A stretch of 64,000 bases of DNA from positions 90,308,903 through 90,372,902 of the forward strand of contig OX235262.1 in NCBI GenBank assembly GCA_944472135.2. Reading direction: 5' to 3'. The stretch's first letter is position 1, and the number at the start of each line of letters is the position of its first letter. The notes beneath the pieces are model-generated. The model saw only the letters and a list, made by a program, of their open reading frames with translations. It did not search any database and had not been told where the DNA came from. The position numbers were made by a program, and so were the translations under genes. This document shows, piece by piece, positions 36,720 to 48,485 of this stretch. Source of the stretch: Trichobilharzia regenti (taxonomy: Eukaryota; Platyhelminthes; Trematoda; Strigeidida; Schistosomatidae).

Positions 36720-37730
36720 ACGGCTTTTTATCAGAAGTCAGCCAATGATCCAAGAAAAACGGTCTCACCTTAAACCCCTTCAAAAGCCAAACAGTCAATT
36801 TCACCTTTAGGCATAAATCTGACCTAAACAAACTGGTTAACACTCATCTCACGAGGTGTGCAACATAGATGGCACTGAAATAGAAATCAAGTCGGAAATT
36901 TCTAAGAAAATATTCCGTCTTACCTTCTACATCAAGAAGTTTAGACATTCTGGTATAACCCAACCCTTACTCCTACAATTTGTTAACTCCCGTATTCTGC
37001 CTATTATTCTCTATTGTTCCCCCTTAGTTTTTCCTGGGCTGCTGAAGAAAGACTATACCTTATTACGCAGGATGTTAAAGGTTGTCAGCAGGGTAAGCTA
37101 CGTGCTACTTAACCAGCTTGTTAATATTCTGGTTGACAGGCACTTGGACCCATGTGAAAAATGGGCTAAATCCATTTTATCTGACCCACAACACCCTCTT
37201 CATTCACAACTCTCCCCTTGTATCTCATCAGGCAAAACCAGAAGCTTATATAGAAAACTGTATGCTCGCACTATTAAGTACAAAAACTCAACCATACCCT
37301 ACTTAGCTTGTGCTCTGTGCGAAAAAGAAAGCATCAGGTGTGAAACCTTTAACTTATTAAACAGTCAGTAGAACAATTAGACCTCGTCTTTTCAACTCAT
37401 ATCATTTATAGGTACAACGTTTTCTTTCTTTTCCTTTTCTCTCTCTTTTTTCTGTTATGTGCAGCTCTGTTTCTTTCTTCCGCTTACGCCAGTAAATATG
37501 CTAGCATCTACTTTCCTAACACCTTCAAACACTCTATTCAATTTTGGCTTTGCTACCGGCATACTAAAATGTTGTTGTTAAAATTAACTGAGACTACCCA
37601 TAATCTGTGTAGAACTTTATTTATTGATAATGTACTTATTGGATGCAATACTGTAGTAAAATGCTGAGAATTCCATTCTCCATTCGCAAATACTGTTTCG
37701 GAATAAAGCTTATTATTATTATTATTATTG
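36720..37730 (+). mobile_element. CR1/SR1-like LINE 3' part
   Basis: Open frame 36856-37371 encodes the C-terminal third of a LINE RT protein: LNPFKSQTVNF upstream in another frame, then ILPIILYCSPLVFPGLLKKD, HPLHSQLSPCISSGKTRS and KLYARTIKYKNS, ending with a stop at 37371. Its 3' tail carries the conserved atgctgagaattccatt motif and an ATT microsatellite at 37710-37727. Close relative of the 10 kb copy. 5'-truncated, antisense to the FLYWCH gene. Confidence 0.85.
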
Positions 37731-38039
37731 ATTTTTGCTATATTCGTACATCCGTGGAAAAATTCAGTTCGATTCGTGTGTGTGTGTGTGACCTGTTATA
37801 TTGTAACAACAGAAGGCAAGACGCGGAAGCCGGAGTATATTTTTCATTAATCAAACCGCTGTTTATATATCTACAGTTTATATTGAGCATGTGATTTTGG
37901 TCTACATCAAACGACAAAAAATAAAATGTTCAAATATACATAGTATTCTGTTGCTAATGCAGTATTTAATTGTCGGAACATATGGGAATAACATTCCGTT
38001 GACACACATTGTCTCTATCACACCACCAAAATATAAGGA

Positions 38040-38290
38040 GGACGTGATGTCCGAAACAATGAACATTGAGCACTTCACCTTTGAAGCATGTACTCATGAC
38101 CCTACCAAGGATCGAACCCCGGAACCTTTCTGTTACCAGGATGCCACTGAAATGGAATCCAAAGGAAGTCCTAGATTTGATCCCTGTTGAGGTCATGGGC
38201 GTGCATTGCTGAAGAGTATCACATTAGGACGAAAGAGATAAGCCAGTACTTTATAGGTTCAATATACCTCTTACTGATAATTCATCATGA
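38040..38290. repeat. Decayed tRNA-like / hammerhead-like repeat
   Basis: Minus-strand B-box-like ggttcgatcc near 38110 and a plus-strand CTGAAGA (38209-38215) followed by GAAA (38231-38234). Stem II is poor. Probably an old relative of the HHR-SINEs. Confidence 0.4.
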
Positions 38291-38422
38291 TAAAATCTCG
38301 TTTGATAAAAATTAAATCCCCACAAAGCAAATGTTGAAAATCTCATTTTCTTATGATTACCCTTAAGCCAGAATAAAAGCAAAATAAAATAAAAATTAAG
38401 ACACTATAGTTTAACAACTTAC

Positions 38423-38531
38423 ATGTAGCTGGAATGCTGTTCAAAGAATTATTATCATTTTCGTCAGAAGGGGCAGTTATCATCATGTTAGTAGTAGATA
38501 AACGACTGTTTGAGTTATTTGAAAGATTTCC
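38423..38531 (-). CDS. FLYWCH zinc-finger protein, exon 3
   Basis: Acceptor gtttttag, donor GTAAGT; phase 0 in, phase 1 out. 36 codons, Asn/Ser-rich (GNLSNNSNSRLSTTN) with an acidic end. A small exon with no domain. Confidence 0.8.
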
Positions 38532-39640
38532 CTAAAAACACAAACCAAGTAGTAAAATACAATTTCGAATCTATAATTAATTGTATTCATCATAATAAAA
38601 GATTTTTAGAGGAATTAACCATTCTCAAATAATGAGAAGTAAGGCATGAATGTCCTATGCTTAAAACATACAGAACAGACGATCGGTTATCATGACCACA
38701 CACACAATAGAGCTTATACATTTTAGACGTGAGTTGAATTTATGATTGCTTTATTTAAATAATTTCATCAATATCCCAAAACAACTGTTCCTTTTTATTT
38801 CTGCTGATCAGAAATACCTGAATTCGTAATAAACTTACTAAAAGGCAGTGCATTTAAACCATTGAGAGACAACATGAAACAACTTACGGGATATCATTTA
38901 AGAACATGTTGATTTTTCGAATGATCTAAACTGAACTGTGACACATTACAGTGGATGCAAATTTTGCTTAAGTAATTTGAGACTAGGTAGATTCTCACAG
39001 TTTGCTGAAGGCTTCACCAATATCCTATAGGGTGTTATTTCGAAACCTATCATAACTGAGACTTCTACTTCATATTAATTAATCATCATTTCAGTGCTAT
39101 GCGAGTGAAACAGTCAGTGATTGAGTGAAAGTGTGACTGATTCAGCTGGTGAGTGAGTGTTTGTGTGAGTGAGTGGATGATTGAGAGAAGTGGTGAGAAC
39201 AGGGCGTGATTCGATGGACAGCTCATGAGGACTGCGGAGAAAGCAGTTTACCTGCTTGACCTTCGATAATCTCTGGAATAAAAAACTTGTTATTGATTTA
39301 AATACTTGATTGTTTGTTCCAACTTTTATTTATGAATGCTTTCTCCATGATTTATCCCTTCTTGCTTGCTGTTGACAGTTGCTGACTATATACAACTCAT
39401 TTTTATGTTTTGTTAAACTCATTCATCTAATTTGAATCACAAACGCCTTCTCCTTCACTTTTAAATTTCAAAGTGTTAAACTTGAAGTTAGGAAGTAGTT
39501 TACCTACATTCTATGTAGTTAAGTTTCATCTGTTCTTTTGAAAATCCCTTTTAGTAGTGAAGTAATACTTCTTTTAAGTTAGTCACAAAAAAATCATCAG
39601 GACGATGGTAATATTTATTTGCGGTTGAAATAATAAATAT
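38532..39640. other. Intron, simple GTGA-rich stretch
   Basis: 39110-39200 is a diverged GTGA/GAGT-type simple repeat. The rest is plain AT-rich intron. Confidence 0.35.
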
Positions 39641-39689
39641 GGGTGCTGGGAAAACTAACCAAAGGAAAGTCCGCTGTAATCTATTTTCA

Positions 39690-40655
39690 GGAAAGTAATT
39701 CAGACAGTGGGAAACGAGAAGACAGGGATATCCTGAACCGATGTGAAGAACCTAGAAGACCTGGATTTCGCGTGTGGATGATTTATGTTTGATGTCACAC
39801 ACAATCGAAGACTTATAAGCGAAAACCGACAAACTGGTCGAAGAATCAGCCGGCGAAGACAGGACTCCAGGTGAACATAGACAAGACAGAGGTTATGGAA
39901 ATAACCAACCACCCAACAACAACAACAACAGTAGCAACATCCAGCACCAATCATCATCAACTGGAGGGATTTGAAAGAGGTTACTTCATTCACTCACTTA
40001 TCTAGGGAGCATTGTCTCAACTACAGGCAGTCGGAACGGACGAGGATGTCAAATCGAGCGAGAATCGGGAAGGCGAGAAACACATTCATCAACCTGAAAC
40101 CCATCTGAAAATCTTCGTCACTGAGCATCAACAACAAAACTCAGTCGGATTTTCAATACAAACGTCAAGTCAGTCAGTTCTTTTATACGGATCAGAAACT
40201 TTGCGGGCGGGTCACAAAGAATATTTCCAACAGCCTGTTGCAGACCTTCATGAACCAACAACTGTCTTCGCTGGCTCTATACTGAAGATCAGATGGCCAG
40301 GCCGGGAAGAATCACCAACAAGAAACTGACTGGGAACAAACAAAACAAGAACAATCGCCCAACAAATATGCAGGAGAAAGTGGAGATGGGTTGGACACTC
40401 GCTGAGGAGGCCGCTGGGTGACACCGCGCTCGCGTCAGGCCATTGCTCGAGTGGAACCCGTAAGGCGGGAATCGGCGAGTGGGACGTCAGTGCAAGGGTG
40501 ACATGGAGGAGATCGTGTGAAGAGGAGTTGAAAGAGTATGGACTAACATGGATGCAGGTGAAAAGTACAGCAGAAGACAAAAGCAAGTGGAGACGTGCAG
40601 TTCAAACCCTATGTTCCACAAGGAACCCAAGGGAACAATAATAATAATAATTCGA
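39690..40655 (+). pseudogene. RTE-type LINE pseudogene (second family)
   Basis: Broken frames give, in order, an EDLDFA remnant of the RT FADD box, LQVNIDKTEVMEITN, a diverged YLGS motif, then SVLLYGSETLR, RRKWRWVGHSLRRPLG and WRRAVQTLCSTRNPREQ, and finally an AAT microsatellite. This is the RT C-terminal half plus the LINE carboxy end. At least five frame changes. Lies between exons 2 and 3 of the FLYWCH gene, antisense. Confidence 0.85.
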
Positions 40656-41684
40656 AAAGAATTCATTTTAAACATCTGAAACTGCCAAATTCATGGACAA
40701 TGAAAACCGTATCATGTAAGATTTGAGAGTTTCTTCTAGTGTGTATTGTTTTAATTAGAAAGAACAGCAGATAAATAAAATGTGTTTCGTAAGCCAAAGT
40801 ATGTAGAGATGTCCAAATATATATTGCTAAAATGTTTCAGTTTAAACGAAAGAAACAAACATTCCATGCATTTCTCACACTGATGAAGCTAACATAATCA
40901 GGTAGTAGTCCATAGGAGATGATTTATGACCACTCATTGTTTATTAGTAAAATGTATGATATACAGGGAAGTCACGAGATAGTCGAAAAGCATCACACTG
41001 TTTGTAATGACACTGATTTCTGCTTTAACAAACTCTCACATGATGAAATGTACTCTTATCGTTGCATAAAATCAAATGACTATCAATTACATCAAGGGTC
41101 TATCAGTCATGCGTTAGATTCAACTGATTAACTACTTATGCACGAATCAACAAAATGACTAAAATAAGCCATGTAAATAAATTTAGCACAATTGTATAAG
41201 ACTTATTTGACAAATCACTTATGTCAGCATAACAGTGTCTACTATTTGTGTTAAATAAATTAGAAAACGTACTTTTGAAAGGCCTACTACACACTTTATG
41301 ATTCAACAGCTTTAATTTGTTTGACTTACACAAATGTAAAGAATGAGTCACTCAAATTAGAAAAAAAAATTTGAGTAGAGTCAAAATGCTAACCACTGAC
41401 ATCTAGGTCAGTTATCTCGCACTATGATGACTCAGCTAATGAGACATTTTTTGATTAGGTTTTAATCCATTTCAGATCACTTAGGCTTTTTTTTCTAACT
41501 AAATTTCCCACTACACATTTTTGCTGCAAAATTATCTCTCAGTTTCTCATGGATGTTGTTTTTATTTTGCATATTGTACCAGTTTCCATACAAAAATCCA
41601 TTCTGAAAGGTCAATGTTCTGATTAGTTGAGTTTATTATCTATTCTTTATAGTTGTTCTTTAATATTAAGAAATTAGTGGAAGT
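40656..41684. other. Intron, nothing recognised
   Basis: AT-rich intron. Open frames at 40919 and 41136 lack motifs. Confidence 0.3.
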
Positions 41685-41948
41685 ATTATTATAGTTTCTT
41701 TTTTTCTTTCCTTCACCTTCCCAGTGGAACATAGCGCTTCAAGCTAGAGGCTTGAAGTTTCTGTACCAGTGTTAATTTTACAGGATGGGGTTGCTAGCCT
41801 TATGCCCAACCTTTCCCCTTTACCAGGATTATTTCTGGCTTAGCGAGGTGAAGGAGTGCGACGGTGGCCGGGGATCGAACCCCGGACCATGTGCATGGTC
41901 GATGAGCATCCTAACGGCTATGCCACCGACGCACATTATTATAGTTTC
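41685..41948 (-). mobile_element. tRNA-derived SINE with RTE-like tail, 14-base target duplication
   Basis: The SINE itself spans 41699-41934. ATTATTATAGTTTC occurs perfectly on both sides (41685-41698 and 41935-41948). On the minus strand: head gtgcgtcggtggcatagccg, B box ggttcgatccc, body, and a 3' end with agcgctatgttccactggga, which resembles the 3' end of the RTE-type LINEs at 33.3 and 40.6 kb. T-run at the left is its A tail. Confidence 0.92.
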
Positions 41949-42494
41949 AGTTGTGTAAAATAAAGTAGGTGATTTTCCATATGTCATATCTCTATTTATC
42001 TTTTTCGTTAATTTTTCTATTGTCCTTTTACATATGAATCTTGTTTCTCTGTTAGAACTATTTTCAAGTTCCGTTTGTTTCACTTCATGAATTTACAGAT
42101 AGTAGAAGTCTCTTACATTTATGCATTTACAGACCAAACCAAATACCATCAGGAGTATGACGTCTAAGGATATACAAGCTGAAACCTCCATAACTTGCAA
42201 GTGGTGACTTACAAAATGATAACTGACTCATGTAATATTTAATCTGCTATCTGTATGTTAGACTAAAATCACTTTTCATAGAAAGTAGATGATGTCGTAT
42301 AAAAATATACGGTATATTAACTTGAAATGAATGACAGTTCAGGATCTACATGTGCTTGTATTAGGTTTTAACACTACAAGGTATATTTCACTAGTTCTAC
42401 AATGATCGACGATTCATTCAGTGCTAAGATGATTTTCGTTAAATAAATATTGATATTTAAACCATAAAATGAATCTAGTCAGGGAATAACTCAC

Positions 42495-43060
42495 TTCTAT
42501 ATTATCATTATTCGTGTTTGCCATTTGTTTTGAATCAGCCCACTTATTAAATAAAGCAGACATTGTTTGTAAAGTTATGTAGTCAGATGTAATTTGATCG
42601 GAACGATGTCGTTTCTTTGCAGGTGATAAAATGTTATTTGAACAGTCCACATTTAAAAAATCTGAAGAATAAGTTTCACAAGGAATTTCTGATGTGACAG
42701 AACATGTAGTAGAACCTGTTGATGTTTTTTTCTTGTCCAGACAAAACTGTTTCATCACTAATTGTTTCGATAATTTAGTAGAAGGATTCGGTTGACTGCG
42801 TCTACGAATACGAGACCGTTGAGTGTAGACTACATTATTAAAGCGTACTTCTTGTTCAAATCGAGAAGAATCCTCGGAAAAAAATTCTGCTGCAACTGGT
42901 GGTGAATGACAATGAATTGATCGTACATGTTCTACTTTATTGGAAACGGTAACAGCTGTAGCTTTACACTCCCGTCGAGAACATCGCCAAAACACACGAT
43001 CACCTGTGCCATCTCTTGATTTAGTAAATTTATATCCATCAATCACTAAGCTTCTTTCAC
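42495..43060 (-). CDS. FLYWCH zinc-finger protein, exon 2 carrying the FLYWCH domain
   Basis: Acceptor tttcttccag, donor GTGAGT; phase 1 in, phase 0 out, 188 codons. Residues about 5-55 fit a FLYWCH zinc finger: LVIDGYKFTKS, then VFWRCSRRECKATAVT, then HVRSIHCHSPP. The metal ligands are C-X4-C and H-X-H, with the Y/F and W that name the fold present. FLYWCH domains, known from insect Mod(mdg4) and nematode FLH proteins, bind DNA or protein, so a nuclear regulatory role is likely. Downstream there is a basic RSRIRRRSQPN patch and a second basic patch (SPAKKRHRSD), both possible nuclear signals. I see one FLYWCH copy only. Exact orthologue not named. Confidence 0.9.
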
Positions 43061-43761
43061 CTGGAAGAAATTAATGCTTAATTACAACAAAAATCACACT
43101 ATTATTGTTGAAAATTCCATTCAATGAAACTGAACGAATACTAATTTTTATTTCTCAGAATGTAGCATACACAACTAAAGTGTGCTTATATTTCTATAAA
43201 CGATATCTCACCAACAGCTATCAGGATTTCAGTAAAATCGAGGGAAACTAGATATCCAAGACTGACCTTGACACTGACAAATGAAAATTGACGTCTTATA
43301 AAATAAGGCAGGTTAACTGGAATGGTGTTGGACAACGATTATGTTATACTAAAAAACGCCAATCTGCAAACATGTGAGGCCTTACCAGTTAAATAATAAC
43401 AGCCTCACTAAAAAAAAATCACAGATGGCCTAGAGTTGCGTGTACTTAACTGTTGAATGGTACTGAGCATCAGACAAAACAGCTATCTAATGATAACTAG
43501 CTTTCAAAGTTATATGTTTTAATCTTGATTTGTGATAAAAACTACTTTGAGACTGATTAAAATAATTATTTAAGTAAACTTTATGAAACTTCAAAAACCT
43601 CATAACATCATAAAGAACAAAAGACCATCGCACAAACAACAATGAATACATGGTGAAGACATACAAAGAAAGAATCGATTCAATAATGGAAAAGTAAAGA
43701 GAAATCAGAGGAAGGCGTAATCAAGATTTTATTTCATTTTGTTGATAATATATGAAAACTA

Positions 43762-44040
43762 TTCAAGTGTTGGTTTGTAGGGATTTGATTGGTTTCAGGA
43801 TTTCATCATGAGCTGACATTAGTTAGAGAACCATTGTAAAACCTGAGAGTACTGGACAGCTGTTTCGTTAGACTAGTTTGGGACTCTTCAGCAGTACGTA
43901 CCCACCACTACTGTTCGAACTCAGGACCTTCCGGTTACAAGGCGAGCTCGTATACTATTAAGCCACTGGGACCCGATCCAATGGGCCTTGAATTCTAACT
44001 CCTGCCAATTCACGACATAGCGCAACCGCTTAATGTTCTA
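43762..44040 (-). repeat. HHR-SINE (Smalpha-like), truncated
   Basis: Minus strand: tRNA-like head, then stem I GTACTG, CTGAAGA, a weakened stem II, ACGAAAC, self-complementary ACAGCTGT as stem III, GTC cleavage site and CAGTAC closing stem I. Core nucleotides are intact, the best conserved of this SINE subfamily. The element is cut off at 44040. Confidence 0.75.
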
Positions 44041-44539
44041 TACAGAACGCTACTCCTCTGGATTCCATCAGATGTTAGGTAATGGTATTTGAAATCAGTT
44101 TTCACCAGAACTGACAGCCATGATTACAATTTAGTAGACGAATAAATACTTATCAACTTTTTCTTAATGTTCTTCAGCAATGTTTTTCCTAAATTCTATA
44201 TAGTTATAATTAAACAGAACCTTTCCATTTAGCGGCAGCCTGCAACACAAAACAGTCATCTTCTTACAGTCATTTGTCTTCATCGTTAAGTGATTATGGA
44301 TTCCTTTTTTAAAACTCACAGAAATCTGTCTTGGGAAAAACGATGCTTTGTGAGTAGTACACTGAAACTGATATTAACGCATAATTCATTTTTATTCAAA
44401 TGTATTAATACAAGCTGCATGGATGAGGATGTTAAAGCCAGGAGAGCAACATAGGTATTCATTACTCTGAAAACTGTGTGCAGATTGACAGCCCTCAGCA
44501 CAAGGAACAAGATCTGAATTCTCATTATTAACACCAAGT

Positions 44540-44960
44540 TAGTCAGTGTTAATATATGGCACGCAATTCATCAAAAGAGTTTCCAACAGGCTACTGCAGA
44601 CGTTTATCAACAGATACCTACGTTCTATGCTAAAAATCAAATGGCTGGCTAGAAAGAACAAGCAACAGGAAACTTTGGCAGGTAACTAACCAGTCAACAC
44701 CATGTTACCCAAAAAAATATGCAGTTCGAAATGAAGATGAATTGGACATACGGGTGAACAGACTGTTGCGTGAAATCACACGACAGGCCGTCGAGTGTAA
44801 CCACAAAAGGGAAGCAACAGGTCAGGCGTCTCAGTGTGACATGAAGATCATGTTACAGGGGAATGAAAGCCCATGGACTACCAGGAATAACGTGGAATGG
44901 AAATGTTCTGCTGAAGTTTTATGTTTCACATGGAACTCAAAGAATGAATAATAATAGAAA
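44540..44960 (+). mobile_element. RTE-type LINE 3' end (second family)
   Basis: Broken frames with RRWR-type and WKCSAEVLCFTWNSKNE endings equal to the C-terminus at 33.3 and 40.6 kb, then an AATAATAAT tail. More diverged than the other two. Confidence 0.7.
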
Positions 44961-44999
44961 TAGTAAAACGTTCTAATAAGGGCTAGGACTCTAGTTTTA

Positions 45000-45993
45000 G
45001 TAATCATCATGCTAGCCAAGAAAGCTTCTCTACAAACCAATGATAAAATATTAATCCGTCAAAAAAAAACATATTTGAGATATGTTTACTGACAAAAATT
45101 TTTATCATCATTTCAGCTAGCTTTCATTGACGTGGCATTATATTTATCGCCTGAAATAGATAAGTTTGCGAGTGGTTGACATTAAGGACGTAGAATTATT
45201 TAATAGCGGGAAAGAAGCATATTGATAAAAAGGTACCTTATGTTAGTTTAAATACAGAATGACACAGTCACAAAATTGTTCTTCAGGCTGGGCACTATCC
45301 AACATTAAGCATTTGTCAACAATGATGTATAAAATCAGATCTACTGGACTCATATGAATAAACAGTGAAATTCATCTCAGAGCATACAAATAACAAAATA
45401 AATCCATTTGGATGTACTCCTAATGTCTTCTTCTGGAAGCCAGATATTTAAGCAAAATGGTTGTTACACACAGGTTACGATAGGGTTAAACAATCCAAAA
45501 TACATTCTGGCTATCTCGCGATACAACATAATCATATTAGGTAATACTCCTGAGTAACTCGGTCTACATATTCTGCTTAGTAATGAATGGAAACTGATTT
45601 TAAAAGCTGATTAGAGCGCTATCCGCATTTAAGTTGCTTAAAGATGTATGCACACAACAAAGAGCCAAACCAGTATGATTTATCAAACAGAACAAAACCA
45701 GGAACAAAATGTAGACATCTGCCTAACAGTTTCCCAAAATGTGGTTCATTTAGCAGTGATTTTTAAAACTAAATATTCTCTTATACAATAGGGAAAATAA
45801 GTCTAAGTAACTTCATTTAAAAAAAGAAATACTAACATCAATAGAAAAAAACATCTTAGTAACAAATTAGACCAATAAATATCTTAGGTGGAATACTTAG
45901 ACTTCGTCAGTTAGGATTATCCCTTGTGATCAGTTATATCTCGTGAAAAAAATGTTTATTTTCTTTTATAAATCTTAACACCATTTCACGTAC
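45000..45993. other. Intron, nothing recognised
   Basis: Intron between exons 1 and 2 of the FLYWCH gene, no recognised feature in this part. Confidence 0.3.
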
Positions 45994-46415
45994 CTTTACG
46001 TGTAATGTCGAAACCCACACGAACTTTGATTAAATTGGATTGTTCCTCATTGGATTTAACCACTATGCTTTGTACATTTTGTTTTGATGCAATATCTGTG
46101 GTCATTAGATGATATGCTTTATTGGTTTCTTGTTTAACGCTAAATATTTTTCCAGCAGAATCACAACTTTCAGCATTACTCGAAGCACTGTTAGTATCCA
46201 TCGTAGACACCATACCCATTTGTGTTCCTATGACTTCCATTCTATCAAAACCATGCTTTGAAGTATGAGTATCGCTGTAGCCTGTGATATCCATATTGTC
46301 GACTATGCTCCAATAAAGATCTAAATCTAGCATTTCAAAATTGACATTATAGCCAGTTTGTGTTAATAAAAACGGCGACTTGAAGATGTGACCTCTAGCC
46401 AATGAATGTTGCAGC
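45994..46415 (-). CDS. FLYWCH zinc-finger protein, exon 1 of those seen
   Basis: Acceptor cttgtag, donor GTACGT; phase 2 in, phase 1 out, joining to exon 2 as G|GT (Gly). 140 codons. Begins LQHSLARGHIFKSPFLL, has an acidic aromatic patch (EMLDLDLYWSIVDNMD), a Met/Ser-rich middle, and ends NLIKVRVGFDITRKG. It enters in mid-codon, so at least one upstream exon exists. The total visible CDS is 2662 nt, about 886 residues. I could not find the 5' exon to the right of it. Confidence 0.8.
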
Positions 46416-47447
46416 CTACAAGAGTCTTATAGTAAGAGTACATCTTGTCTATCAGATGATCAAAGAAAAACTGAAGGAATGCATATCCTCTTGAGTGTGT
46501 GTGTGTGTGTGTAACACGCTCTTTGATGTTATTTCGTCCTAGAAGAGACTATCTTCAAGCTTTTAAACTACAAATAGTTTCACCCTAACCTAACTAACCA
46601 ATTACTGCACTCCATACAGAACATCTAATTGGTTAATATACATACACAGGACAGTAGTTATAGTATGAATAAATACAATCAATACAAGTGCTTTTTAATA
46701 TCAGCCTCTATTTAAATTTTATTTGATGACTCATATGACAATAGACAATGGTGAAGTAGTATGTGTTTGAGGAAAACGATGGCTGTCATGATGTTATTGT
46801 ACTTTAGCTGTCTGTTTTTGTTTAGTTGTCTCACAAAATTAGATTTAACTAAAACTAGTTTTCAAGACATTCTTACAGTGAGAGAAGCATGGATGTGATC
46901 GTGATTCGAGACAGAGGGCATATTATTGGCTTAGCAATCTATCAATATTTCAAATTAAAACAGTTATATGGGTTAATTTAAGCTTAAGTAATAAATTTAC
47001 TCAGCTGGTACAGTGAGACAGCTTTTTATATCGTATAATTTAATTATTTCGGTAGTTTGTATTTCTATTCATCTTCTTTCCTTGTGAAGTGGTCAAGAAT
47101 TTACACCGTTTAGTCTATGGGATGTAATCAGTGTTATGTTACCTACACCTTAGTGTAGAGTAAATGTCACTACTCAAGCTTGAAATGTAGCCACCATACC
47201 AAAGTACTTACTGTTACTAGTCACAATGATCGGCTGCCGAGTGGTTGTAGGTAATATATCCAAAGCCATTTAATAAGGATTGAAGCATATTGACAACTGA
47301 GAGAATAGAATTCAAATCACCCATCGCCCGTATTATAAAGGGTGACACTGGGCTAAGTGGACCCCATTGCAACACAACACGATGAAAGTTTCAATCCTTC
47401 AGAAAGCACCGGTTCCTTCCAAGGCTGAAAACACGCCTTGCCAACTA
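46416..47447. other. Upstream region of the FLYWCH gene, unrecognised
   Basis: Contains a short TG repeat (46496-46511). No exon or promoter can be supported. Confidence 0.3.
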
Positions 47448-47650
47448 TTTTATTTTATTTTATTTTAATTTTTGTTAACAGCTTGATTCCACACTGTATT
47501 TTTGGTACAAGTATGGAATTTTCAGCGTGGATATCGGTAGCCCGAATTTCGCAGGCCGACCATAGATATCTGGTGTGCGCCGGTGTGGGCTCGAACCCCG
47601 GACCTTGTGCATGGTCGTCGAGAGTCCTAACCACTGTGCCACCGACGCAC
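47448..47650 (-). mobile_element. tRNA-derived SINE with CR1-like tail
   Basis: Minus-strand head gtgcgtcggtggcacagtgg, B box gggttcgagccc; body and tail as at 24.3 and 29.4 kb (ctgaaaattccatacttgt), then an ATTTT-rich end. It ends 30 bases from the left LTR of the next element. Confidence 0.85.
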
Positions 47651-47680
47651 AGTTAGCACGAGATATTAGTCCAAGGTTTC

Positions 47681-47876
47681 TGTTGTGATTGACAAATTCT
47701 ATCTCTGTATTGTTTAAATACTTACTGTTGCTTGTTAATTTATTTCTTATATGAATTGATAATTAGAACTCCGCCAAATACAAATTCCTAAATTCATCCC
47801 TCTCTTTGTTTTGGTTGAATTCTTGTAATTCGGTCATCTCGAAATACAATTACTACTATTACAAATAATTACAACA
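47681..47876 (+). repeat. 5' LTR of the Gag/coiled-coil element
   Basis: TGTTGTGATTGAC...ATTACAACA. Only two bases separate it from the TGG of the primer-binding site. Confidence 0.85.
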
Positions 47877-47889
47877 AATTGGCGTCGCG

Positions 47890-48485
47890 ATGGAACTAAA
47901 TAACCTTGGAAAATTTCCTATAAATGGTTCACCGCGGGAAATCGCTGACTATCTTGAATGCTTCGACGCATGGTGCATGTCAAAGAATGTTCGGGATGAC
48001 AAAATTTCAGCTCATTTCATTACTGCTATTGGGCTAGATGCGTACAGCCTTGTGAAGACTCTGTCGTTTCCTGATGAACCAATTTATCTGCCATATGATA
48101 AGCTCCGTGAACTTCTAATAGATCACTTCCATATAACTACTTTTGAGACACGAGAGAGGGCTTAATTCAACAAACTGGTTCGTACTCCCAACCGGAAGAC
48201 TGGAGACTTCATTCTTCAACTTCAGATACAAGCTTCAAAGTGCAACTTTGGAGATCAGCTGCATACTCAACTACGTGATCGTCTAATTCATGGAATCAAT
48301 ATTCCCAAGTTAGAGAAAGAGTTAATTCAGATTCCTTCTTGTACCTTTCAAACTGCTAAGGATCTATGTATTATATATGAAGATGTCAACAGTGAATATC
48401 AAGCTCCCACTACGTCAGCATCTGATGTCATGCTGTCCAAAGTCGATAATAAAAGTGTTCATAAAAGAAATCCTAATTGTCATCC
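47890..48485 (+). pseudogene. Gag-like region with one nonsense codon
   Basis: Start ATG right after the primer-binding site. The protein begins MELNNLGKFPINGSPREIAD, has LECFDAWCMSK and ends in the first part with FETRERA and a TAA at 48163-48165, where retrotransposon Gag relatives usually have Lys (FNKLVR continues directly after). The same frame then stays open through QLRDRLIHGI and ELIQIPSCTFQTAKDL, a typical Gypsy Gag tail. A single base shift near 48480 is needed to reach the zinc-knuckle frame. Structural nucleocapsid/capsid protein in intact relatives; here interrupted. Confidence 0.75.

Noticed and set aside
39110..39200. GTGA-rich stretch as a CRISPR-like or satellite array
   Set aside because: Short, irregular simple repeat with no fixed unit or spacers.
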